Shown here piece by piece: positions 1 through 6,006 of a stretch of DNA of 9,114 bases. The stretch is from a bacterium. GTDB lineage: Bacteria > Pseudomonadota > Gammaproteobacteria > Burkholderiales > Methylophilaceae. The DNA lies in the NCBI GenBank assembly GCA_027310505.1, contig DAIDAS010000180.1, positions 1 to 9,114 of the forward strand. The letters are read 5' to 3'. The notes under the pieces are model-generated. The model was not told where the DNA came from. It saw only the letters and a list, made by a program, of their open reading frames with translations, and searched no databases. A program made the translations under genes and the position numbers. Every line of letters begins with the position of its first letter. Position 1 is the first letter of the stretch.

Positions 1-360
1 GTGCGCATCGGTGATATCGGCAAGGTGGCCGAGGGCCCGGCACCTTCCATCAGCGCATCGGCCATCAACGGCAAACCCGGGGTCTATCTCTCGGTGCAGG
101 GGCAGCTTGGTGCCAACACCAAGGCCGTGACGGATGCCGTCGAAAAAGCCATGCATGAACTTGAGCCGTCGCTCGCGGCCGAACGGGTCAAGCTCTACCC
201 GCGCCTGTTCCGCCCCGCCAACTTTATCGAAACCGCCATCGACGGCGTCAAGACTGACATTCTGATCGGTTCGGTACTGGTCGTGGCGGTGCTGTTCCTG
301 TTCCTGTTCAACGTGCGCACGGCATTTATTTCGCTACTGCCATTCCGCTGTCGCTGTTGA
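1..360 (+). CDS. RND efflux pump permease, upstream fragment (5' end outside window, 3' end frameshifted)
   Basis: This is the middle of an inner-membrane RND transporter of the CusA/CzcA-like type, a proton-driven trimeric pump subunit that works with a periplasmic adaptor and an outer-membrane channel. Roughly the first 250 residues of such a protein lie left of the window. What is visible is the end of the periplasmic porter domain (residues 1-83, including LYPRLFRPANFIETAI) followed by a hydrophobic segment (ILIGSVLVVAVLFLFLF, about 87-103) that fits the second transmembrane helix. The frame ends in family-atypical residues (LPFRCRC, then stop at 358-360). The expected continuation TAIPLSLL is found in another frame from position 336. 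Reading on to the stop of this frame is therefore an artefact of a one-base loss near 335. The opening GTG at base 1 should not be taken as a real start. Assignment to the superfamily is firm; the substrate is unknown. Confidence 0.8.
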   Translation: MRIGDIGKVAEGPAPSISASAINGKPGVYLSVQGQLGANTKAVTDAVEKAMHELEPSLAAERVKLYPRLFRPANFIETAIDGVKTDILIGSVLVVAVLFLFLFNVRTAFISLLPFRCRC

Positions 361-2345
361 CTGCGATTATCGTGCTGGGCTATTTCGGCATCGGCCTCAA
401 CATCATGGTGTTGGGCGGCTTGGCCATTGCCTTGGGCGAGGTAGTGGATGATGCCATCATCGACACCGAAAACATTTTTCGCCGGCTGCGCGAAAACCGC
501 TTGCTGGAAAACCCGCGCCCGGCGCATCTGGTGGTCTTTGATGCCTCGATGGAAGTGCGAAGCTCGGTCGTGTACGCCACCATCATTGTCGCCATGGTGT
601 TCATGCCGCTACTCACGCTCTCCGGAGTCGCCGGCAAGCTGTTTGCCCCGCTCGGTTATGCCTACATCAGCGCAATCCTGGCTTCCCTGGCGGTAGCACT
701 GACGCTCACTCCCGCCTTGTGCTACCTGCTATTTGCCCGCGCCAAGCTCGAAAGCGAAGACCCGCCCCTGATTCGCCTCATCAAGCGGGGCTATGAACGC
801 CTGCTGCGCAAAATCGAAGGTCACTATCGCACCACAGTCACGCTGGCACTGGTGATCATCTCGCTGGGGATTGGTATCCTGCCGCTCTTCAAGAGCCAGT
901 TCATCCCCAATCTGCACGAAGGCCATTACATCCTGCACATGACGGCGGTGCCCGGCACCTCGGAACAGGAATCGCTACGTATCGGCGAGCGAGTGGCTCA
1001 GGCAGTCAGCGCCATCAAGGGCGTGAAATCGGTCTCGCAATGGGTGGGACGCGCGCAGAACGGCGCCGACACCTTTGGCACGCATTACAGCGAGTTTGAA
1101 GTGGAGATCGGATCCCTGTCGGGCGAAGAGCAAAACCGCATCCTGCACCAGATTCGCGAAACATTGGCGGGAGATGGCGACCGGAGCTTTCCTGGCGTCA
1201 ATTTCGCCATCAACACCTTTCTGACCGAGCGTATCGAAGAAACCATCTCCGGCTTTACCGCCGCCATGGTAGTCAACATCCACGGACAGGATCTGGACGC
1301 GCTGGATCGCGATGCCCATGCCGTCGCGGAGATACTGGGCAGCATTTCCGGCGTCTCTGACGTACAGGTACAGTCGCCGCCGGGCACGCCCAAGCTCAGC
1401 ATCCGCCTGCGCCCGGAACGGCTGGCGCTGTGGGGGATGCAGCCACTGGACGTGCTGGAAAACATCCAGGCCGCATTTGAAGGCGTCCAGGCGGCACAGG
1501 TTTATCAGGGCAACCGTGTGATCAGCGTCAACGTGATGTTCACCAGGGCAGCGCGCGACGATCTGCGCGAAATCGGCGATCTGCCGCTAAAAAACCCGGA
1601 TGGCAAGATTGTTCGCCTGCGGGAACTGGCCGACATCGACCAGGAAAACGGACGCTCCAAGATTCTGCATGCCGGCGCCAAGCGCATTCAGACCGTGACC
1701 TGCAACGTGGTCAATCGCGACATTGAAAGTTTTGCCCGGGAGATGAAAAAACGGGTGGCAACGGAAGTCCGTTTCTCGCCTGGCAACTACCCTACTTTTA
1801 CCGGCGAAGCCGAGGCGCAGGCAAAATCGCGTGAAGACCTGGTCGTGCACTCCCTGCTCGCCGGCGTCGGTATCTTCCTCATGCTGTATATTGCCTTCGG
1901 GCGGCTGCGCAACCTGCTGCTCACCTTTGCCAACCTGCCGTTCGCCCTGATCGGCGGCGTACTGGCAGCGATGTTCACGGGCGGATGGATCTCGCTGGGC
2001 TCGCTGGTCGGCTTCGTGACGCTGTTTGGCATTACCCTGCGCAACTCCATCATGCTGGTGTCGCATTATCAGCATCTGGTGGATGAGGAGCATATGGTCT
2101 GGAGTCTGGAAACTGCCATCCGCGGCGCATCAGAGCGTCTGCCATCCATTCTGATGACAGCGCTGGTCACTGCGCTCGGCCTGTTGCCGCTTGCTGCTGG
2201 CAGCGGCCAGCCCGGGCGCGAAATCGAAGGGCCGATGGCAACCATTATTGTCGGCGGCTTGGTCACGTCGACCATCCTCAACCTGCTGATACTCCCCACC
2301 ATCATGCTGCATTTCGGAAGGTTCGAGAAAAGAACCCAGGAGTGA
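357..2345 (+). CDS. RND efflux pump permease, downstream fragment after frameshift
   Basis: Continuation of the same RND pump in a new frame. The homologous reading really begins near base 336 (TAIPLSLL), so the TTG at 357 is only the first formal start codon, not a true gene start. Fragment residues 1-125 cover transmembrane helices 3-6, with the helix-4 motif GEVVDDAIIDTEN; its Asp31-Asp32 pair matches the proton-relay aspartates of RND pumps. Residues about 165-490 are the second periplasmic porter/docking domain. Residues 495-655 hold the last helices, including GFVTLFGITLRNSIMLVSHY, a hallmark of the CusA/CzcA branch. The C terminus (FGRFEKRTQE) looks complete. With the upstream piece about 790 residues are present, which fits a protein of about 1040 lacking its start. 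Metal cations or organic compounds could be the substrate; the sequence does not decide. If the frameshift is real the gene is a pseudogene. Confidence 0.82.
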   Translation: MTAIIVLGYFGIGLNIMVLGGLAIALGEVVDDAIIDTENIFRRLRENRLLENPRPAHLVVFDASMEVRSSVVYATIIVAMVFMPLLTLSGVAGKLFAPLGYAYISAILASLAVALTLTPALCYLLFARAKLESEDPPLIRLIKRGYERLLRKIEGHYRTTVTLALVIISLGIGILPLFKSQFIPNLHEGHYILHMTAVPGTSEQESLRIGERVAQAVSAIKGVKSVSQWVGRAQNGADTFGTHYSEFEVEIGSLSGEEQNRILHQIRETLAGDGDRSFPGVNFAINTFLTERIEETISGFTAAMVVNIHGQDLDALDRDAHAVAEILGSISGVSDVQVQSPPGTPKLSIRLRPERLALWGMQPLDVLENIQAAFEGVQAAQVYQGNRVISVNVMFTRAARDDLREIGDLPLKNPDGKIVRLRELADIDQENGRSKILHAGAKRIQTVTCNVVNRDIESFAREMKKRVATEVRFSPGNYPTFTGEAEAQAKSREDLVVHSLLAGVGIFLMLYIAFGRLRNLLLTFANLPFALIGGVLAAMFTGGWISLGSLVGFVTLFGITLRNSIMLVSHYQHLVDEEHMVWSLETAIRGASERLPSILMTALVTALGLLPLAAGSGQPGREIEGPMATIIVGGLVTSTILNLLILPTIMLHFGRFEKRTQE

Positions 2346-2423
2346 TACCTGCAAATCGGCCGCACAACACGAAAAAATTCATTTTTCAGTCGCTTTTGGC
2401 AAAAATGGGTTATGAGAATTCTG

Positions 2424-2451
2424 TTGACATCTTGAGGATCGCGGATAGAAT
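2424..2451 (+). promoter_or_regulatory. sigma70-type promoter of the riboswitch-motA transcript
   Basis: A perfect -35 box TTGACA (2424-2429) is followed after 16 bp by TAGAAT (2446-2451), one mismatch from the -10 consensus. Transcription would begin about 7 bases later, at roughly 2457-2459, exactly where the 5' strand of aptamer helix P1 starts. Promoter and riboswitch therefore support each other. Flagellar stator genes are often under sigma28; no sigma28-like boxes are apparent here, so control seems to be housekeeping transcription plus the RNA switch. Confidence 0.75.
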
Positions 2452-2456
2452 CACCC

Positions 2457-2547
2457 ACCATTGATAAGGGCAAACTTGCCGAAAGGTAAGGGCGCAAAGT
2501 CCACGGTCTAAAGAGGCAAGCCTCCATGATAGCGGGACCGCCAAGGT
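2457..2547 (+). ncRNA. Cyclic di-GMP-I (GEMM-I) riboswitch aptamer upstream of motA
   Basis: The sequence follows the GEMM-I pattern closely. Helix P1 is ACC[A]TTG (2457-2463, one bulged A) with CAAGGT (2542-2547). The conserved GGGCAAAC (2468-2475) leads into helix P2, CTTGCC and GGTAAG closed by a GAAA tetraloop (2475-2490). Then comes the conserved GCGCAAAG block (2492-2499) and helix P3, CGGTC paired with GACCG, carrying the tetraloop-receptor-like TCTAAAG and an inner GAGGC/GCCTC hairpin. The conserved ATAGCGGGA precedes the 3' side of P3. This class binds the second messenger cyclic di-GMP, which in bacteria governs the switch between swimming and surface life. Its position in the leader of a flagellar motor gene fits. 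I recognised it by eye; a covariance search with the Rfam GEMM model would settle it. Confidence 0.9.
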
Positions 2548-2631
2548 TCAGTCTGCAACAATCCGTTCAGACAATCCGTGCTTAACCTCGGGGAGAGGCA
2601 GAGCACATCACCCCCAGCGGTCCATACCGAC
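2548..2631 (+). other. Structured leader linker between aptamer and motA hairpin
   Basis: No gene is seen here. The stretch contains a direct repeat of CAATCCGT (2559-2566 and 2572-2579), a possible short pairing GTCTG/CAGAC around it, and a hairpin in which GTGC (2578-2581) pairs with GCAC and CCTC with GAGG. There is no U-rich run after these hairpins, which argues against an intrinsic terminator. The segment is probably part of the expression platform or a spacer. Confidence 0.45.
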
Positions 2632-2657
2632 ATGCGCCCATCAAATCTGGTGCGCAT
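2632..2657 (+). promoter_or_regulatory. Start-codon-proximal hairpin, probable expression platform of the riboswitch
   Basis: ATGCGC (2632-2637) pairs perfectly with GCGCAT (2652-2657). The stem extends by CCA (2638-2640) with TGG (2648-2650) across one bulged T, around a seven-base loop. The 3' arm includes the only ribosome-binding-like bases (GGTG) and ends immediately before the motA ATG. Formation of this hairpin would hide the start region, so translational control by the aptamer is likely. The mechanism is inferred; no anti-hairpin partner is obvious. Confidence 0.55.
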
Positions 2658-3542
2658 ATGAATCTTTTCTTGGGATTTTTGATCGTCATAGGCTGTGTGC
2701 TTGGTGGCTTCACCATGGAAGGCGGTCACGTCGCCGCACTCATCCAGCCAGCGGAATTAGTCATTATCGCCGGGGCCGCGCTTGGCGTATTCATCGTGTC
2801 CAACCCCATGCATGTGCTCAAGCAATGCGTCATCTCGATCGCTCGCATGCTCAAGGGCTCGATCTACGGCAAGGAAACCTACAAGGAAGTGCTTTCGCTG
2901 CTTTATTCCCTGCTGCTCAAGATCCGCAAGGATGGTCTGATGACCATTGAGTCGGATGTCGAAAGCCCGACGGAAAGCGCGATTTTTTCGCAACATCCGT
3001 CCATTGCAGTCAACGCGCGCGTTACGGAATTCATCTGCGATTATTTCCGCATCATCCTGACCGGAAACATGAACAGTTACGAATTGGAAAACATGATGGA
3101 TGTCGATATCGAAACGTCGAATCAGACATCCAGGACACCGGCCGAAGCCATCACCCACCTCGCAGAAGCACTGCCCGCTTTCGGGATTGTCGCCGCCGTC
3201 ATGGGGGTGGTGATCACGATGGCCGCCGTGGGTGGCCCTCCTGACGTCCTGGGGCACAAGATTGCTGCCGCCCTGGTAGGCACTTTTCTCGGGATTCTGC
3301 TGGCTTACGGATTTCTTGGGCCGGCTTCCAGGCTATTACATAATCTTGCCGAAGAAGAGGAGCAGGTCTTCACCTGCATCAAGACCTGCATTGTGGCATA
3401 TCTGAACGGGTACCCCCCGAAGATGGTGCTGGAGTTTGGAAGAGTATCCATCCCGCCGCCGCTCAGGCCCTCGGCCAACGAACTGGATGATTATTTCCGC
3501 TCCGTGACTGCGCCTGGCAGCGCTTCAGGGCAAGCAAAATAA
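2658..3542 (+). CDS. motA: Flagellar motor stator protein MotA
   Basis: MotA is the inner-membrane stator subunit that, with MotB, conducts protons and pushes on the rotor protein FliG. At 294 residues it matches the usual length (E. coli 295). The functional residues known from E. coli fall at the same positions: cytoplasmic Arg90 and Glu98 (rotor contact) and the channel prolines Pro173 (ALPAFGIVAAVMGVV) and Pro222 (FLGPAS). Four membrane segments are visible at about 1-20, 33-49, 172-192 and 202-222, with a large cytoplasmic loop between the second and third. The ATG at 2658 gives the canonical N terminus but has only a weak ribosome-binding sequence, consistent with riboswitch control. 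No motB follows: a terminator and a convergent gene come next. The partner must be encoded elsewhere. Function is firmly assigned. Confidence 0.95.
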   Translation: MNLFLGFLIVIGCVLGGFTMEGGHVAALIQPAELVIIAGAALGVFIVSNPMHVLKQCVISIARMLKGSIYGKETYKEVLSLLYSLLLKIRKDGLMTIESDVESPTESAIFSQHPSIAVNARVTEFICDYFRIILTGNMNSYELENMMDVDIETSNQTSRTPAEAITHLAEALPAFGIVAAVMGVVITMAAVGGPPDVLGHKIAAALVGTFLGILLAYGFLGPASRLLHNLAEEEEQVFTCIKTCIVAYLNGYPPKMVLEFGRVSIPPPLRPSANELDDYFRSVTAPGSASGQAK

Positions 3543-3551
3543 GTGCAATGA

Positions 3552-3590
3552 GCCTGCAAATGACCACACCGGTGCATTTGCAGGCGTTTA
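3552..3590 (+). terminator. Hairpin terminator between motA and the convergent dehydratase gene
   Basis: An 11-bp perfect stem, GCCTGCAAATG (3552-3562) with CATTTGCAGGC (3575-3585), has a 12-base loop and lies 10 bases after the motA stop codon. GTTTATT follows it, a weak U-rich tail. Because the motA and dehydratase genes converge here it may stop transcripts from both sides; on the minus strand the downstream tail is also only moderately T-rich. Confidence 0.75.
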
Positions 3591-3643
3591 TTCTGCGCCG
3601 CCTACCCCATCAAGCAGCGTCCGCCATTTCCAATATCCGGCAA

Positions 3644-4024
3644 CTAATCGTATTTCAGGTACTTGAAACGCGGATCGTCGTTCGGCGTGCCCTCCAGCGC
3701 TCCCCCTTCGCGGCCTGGCTGCCACTGAATGACTTCCTCGATCTTTTTTGCCAGCGAAAAATCCTTGTCGGTGATGCCCTTGGCGGTATGCGTCACGAGC
3801 TTGACGATGACGAAGGCATAAGAGACGGTCAAGTCAGGATGGTGCCACGCGGCCTCGGCCAGATGGCCGACCGTATTGACCACCATCAGCGTGCCTTTCC
3901 AGCCGCTGGTTTTGTATTTGCGCCGAATCCAGCCGTCTTCGTAGTACCAGTAAGGTAGTTCGGCGGCCAGTTTTTCAGCGACTTCCTGTTCGCTGTAGAC
4001 CCGTTCTTTCGCTTGTTTTTCCAT
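3644..4024 (-). CDS. Pterin-4a-carbinolamine dehydratase family protein (PCD/DCoH-like)
   Basis: The 126-residue protein belongs to the family that dehydrates 4a-hydroxy-tetrahydropterins, best known for recycling tetrahydrobiopterin after aromatic amino acid hydroxylation. The active-site histidines are present in the usual pattern: WHHPD (His61, His62) and THTAKGIT (His79), so activity is plausible. A short C-terminal tail (about residues 104-126, ending PRFKYLKYD) extends past the core fold. The start is the ATG at 4024, chosen because GAGG (4036-4033), overlapping the mfnE stop, is a good ribosome-binding site eight bases upstream; a longer reading from 4063 has no support. It is the last gene of the five-gene operon, 10 bp after mfnE. 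No phenylalanine hydroxylase is nearby. The surrounding cofactor genes suggest a role with H4MPT or another pterin, which is inference. Confidence 0.88.
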   Translation of the reverse strand: MEKQAKERVYSEQEVAEKLAAELPYWYYEDGWIRRKYKTSGWKGTLMVVNTVGHLAEAAWHHPDLTVSYAFVIVKLVTHTAKGITDKDFSLAKKIEEVIQWQPGREGGALEGTPNDDPRFKYLKYD

Positions 4025-4034
4025 GATATTCACC

Positions 4035-4640
4035 TCAGAACGCACGCGCAGGTGCCGGACCACCGGCTAAGGCTGCAGAAAACCCGGCGCTGCCGGATTT
4101 ATCGATTACGTGGATTGGACAAGCCAGGGATGCGGCAAATTCCGCAAAGCGCGTATCAAGCACCCCTTCTTCGACAAGTCGCAGGATCGGCAAGGGCTGT
4201 TCAGCACACTCGGCGTGCTTGACCAGCACCAGGCGATCGGCACCGATCTTGCCAGCCAGCCAGGCGGCTAGGCTATCCGAGGTCACATCCCAGTTCATCG
4301 GAATCGCCTCGTCCGCCAGCACCATGCGGCTGGGCATCCAGACAATGGCCCGGTGCTGCCAGGAACGTTCGGCGATTTCCAGTTCCGAGGACGCCATCGC
4401 CAGCTCAGGCTGCAGCGATTTCATCACCAGACCGTATTGTTCCATGGCCAGCAGCGCCATATGATGCGCCGTGGCATCGTCATAGCCGCCCACCGGCTGC
4501 GCATTGCGTACGGCATCGGCAAACACGCCGCCGCCCGGCACAATCACGATGCGGCCATCGCTCTGGCGCGCCAGCAACGACAGCCATGCCTTGAGTTCGG
4601 GCTTCCCCAGCAGACTACCCCCCAGTTTAACCACCCACAT
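4035..4640 (-). CDS. mfnE: Amino-acid-kinase-fold protein, MfnE-like (methylofuran biosynthesis)
   Basis: This 201-residue protein has the amino-acid kinase fold: an N-terminal VVKLGGSL (Lys5 and the glycine loop), a second glycine loop VPGGG (34-38), NWDVTSDSLAAWLA (117-130) and LVLVKH (137-142) near the nucleotide site. In methanogens the small kinase MfnE phosphorylates aminomethylfuran phosphate to the diphosphate that is then joined to glutamyl-tyramine. Methylotrophs with H4MPT carry homologues beside the same neighbours, so the equivalent step in methylofuran synthesis is the likely role. The start ATG at 4640 lies inside the end of pabB (14 bp overlap) and has GGAG seven bases upstream. 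Fold assignment is firm; the specific function rests on length, motifs and the mfnD/mfnF context. It is too short for aspartokinase or glutamate 5-kinase. Confidence 0.8.
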   Translation of the reverse strand: MWVVKLGGSLLGKPELKAWLSLLARQSDGRIVIVPGGGVFADAVRNAQPVGGYDDATAHHMALLAMEQYGLVMKSLQPELAMASSELEIAERSWQHRAIVWMPSRMVLADEAIPMNWDVTSDSLAAWLAGKIGADRLVLVKHAECAEQPLPILRLVEEGVLDTRFAEFAASLACPIHVIDKSGSAGFSAALAGGPAPARAF

Positions 4641-6006
4641 GAAAATGCTCCATCAACTGCAGCATGTTGGCAGCCTTGTCCCACGTCTCGCGATACTCCT
4701 TCTCCATTTCGGAGTCTGCCACGATGCCACCCCCGGCCCAGAAGCGAATCTTGCCTTCGGAGAATATCGCCGTACGAATCGCGATATTGGTATCCATGTT
4801 GCCGTCGAAGCCGATGTAGCCGATAGCGCCACAATAAACGCCCCGTCGATGCGGTTCCAGCTCTTCGATGATCTCCATCGCCCGCAGCTTGGGTGCGCCG
4901 GTAATGGATCCACCGGGAAAGCAGCCACGCAGCAAATCAATGGCATCATGGCCTTCCGCCAGAGTGCCGGTCACCGTGCTCACCAGATGATGCACATTGG
5001 CAAAGCTTTCCAGTTCAAACAGACGCTCGGCCTTCACCGAACCAACCGCGCAATTCTTGCCGATATCATTGCGCAACAGATCGACGATCATCAGGTTTTC
5101 CGCCCGGTCTTTCAGGCTGGTGCGCAGTTCATCGGCATAAGCCTGATCCTGCGCCGGATCGGCCCCACGCGGTCGCGTGCCCTTGATCGGCCTGGTTTCC
5201 ACGTGGCCGTCCATCACTTGCAAAAAACGCTCGGGAGAAGCCGAAAGCACCCAGGCTGACGGCGTATTGAGGTAGGCGGAAAAAGGCGCCGGGCTAATGC
5301 GACGCAATTGACGGTAGGCAACCCAGGGATCACCCTCGGCCGCCGCGCAAAACCGTTGCGCCAGATTGACCTGATAACAATCCCCGGCATGGATATAGCC
5401 CTGTACGCGCCGGAATGCCTCTGCGTAATCAGACAACTCAAGGTTTGAAACCACGGGCGACATGACGCGAAAAACACTGGATGAGGGCTCGCCCACAGTG
5501 CTGAACAAGGCACATAGCTGATCCCATCGGACACGCGTCCTAGCATCATGCCCCTGCCCTACCAGGCTGGTGCGCCGCGTAGCGTGATCCACCACCACCG
5601 CCCAGTCGTAGAGGCCGATGGCCATTTGCGGAATGTGCTCGGCATCCTCGGCCACAACAGGTAATTGTTCGAGACGGCGCGCCAGATCGTAAGAGAAGTA
5701 ACCGATCGCACCGCCGTTGAAAGGCAGCTCATCCACCGTCGCACATGCGTAACGTTGCAGGGTGGCTTTCAGCAGCGTAAACGAATCCTCATCAGAAATA
5801 CTTGAGCCCGACCTTTCGCAGATTTCGGTCAGCGCGTCTTGTGTCGTCAGCGTAATGAAGGGATCGCACGCCATGATGTCATAGCGCGCATCATCACCCT
5901 GCCCATGGCCGCTATCAAGAAAAACCGCCCAAGGTTCATGGGCGATATGCGCGAACAAGACGGCGCTATCCTCACAGTAAGGAAGTTCGGCGATCAGGGC
6001 TGCCAT
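4627..6006 (-). CDS. pabB: Aminodeoxychorismate synthase component I (PabB)
   Basis: PabB converts chorismate plus ammonia to 4-amino-4-deoxychorismate, the precursor of 4-aminobenzoate used for folate and for H4MPT. At 459 residues it matches E. coli PabB (453). Visible marks of the chorismate-binding fold are SASPERF (about 255-261), ETRPIKGTRPRG (270-281), FPGGSITGAPK (363-373) and FWAGGGIVADSE (422-433). The lysine of PIKGT (about Lys275) is the PabB signature; anthranilate synthase TrpE has alanine there, so trpE is unlikely. I chose the ATG at 6006 because the protein then begins MAALIAELPY, as PabB proteins do; the reading extending to 6096 only translates mfnF sequence in another frame. 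It overlaps mfnF by 13 bp and mfnE by 14 bp. The amidotransferase partner PabA and the lyase PabC are not in the window. Being in the cofactor operon suggests supply for H4MPT. Confidence 0.93.
   Translation of the reverse strand: MAALIAELPYCEDSAVLFAHIAHEPWAVFLDSGHGQGDDARYDIMACDPFITLTTQDALTEICERSGSSISDEDSFTLLKATLQRYACATVDELPFNGGAIGYFSYDLARRLEQLPVVAEDAEHIPQMAIGLYDWAVVVDHATRRTSLVGQGHDARTRVRWDQLCALFSTVGEPSSSVFRVMSPVVSNLELSDYAEAFRRVQGYIHAGDCYQVNLAQRFCAAAEGDPWVAYRQLRRISPAPFSAYLNTPSAWVLSASPERFLQVMDGHVETRPIKGTRPRGADPAQDQAYADELRTSLKDRAENLMIVDLLRNDIGKNCAVGSVKAERLFELESFANVHHLVSTVTGTLAEGHDAIDLLRGCFPGGSITGAPKLRAMEIIEELEPHRRGVYCGAIGYIGFDGNMDTNIAIRTAIFSEGKIRFWAGGGIVADSEMEKEYRETWDKAANMLQLMEHFHVGG

Noticed and set aside
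2371..2387. AT-rich palindrome GAAAAA-ATTCA-TTTTTC as terminator of the RND gene
   Set aside because: The stem has a single G-C pair and five A-T pairs and no clear U-run beyond it; too weak to call as a terminator.
2508..2729. Minus-strand open frame over the motA leader
   Set aside because: It is the complement of the riboswitch aptamer and linker, whose RNA structure explains the sequence; no ribosome-binding site or protein motif.
3548..3958. Plus-strand open frame of 136 codons after motA
   Set aside because: It lies opposite the carbinolamine dehydratase, crosses the hairpin terminator, and shows no recognisable motif; the minus-strand protein has the family's catalytic residues.
4025..4063. 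Longer N terminus for the carbinolamine dehydratase
   Set aside because: It would overlap mfnE, while the ATG at 4024 has a good GAGG site at the right distance.
4627..6006. Anthranilate synthase TrpE
   Set aside because: The PIKGT lysine and length match PabB; TrpE has PIAGT.
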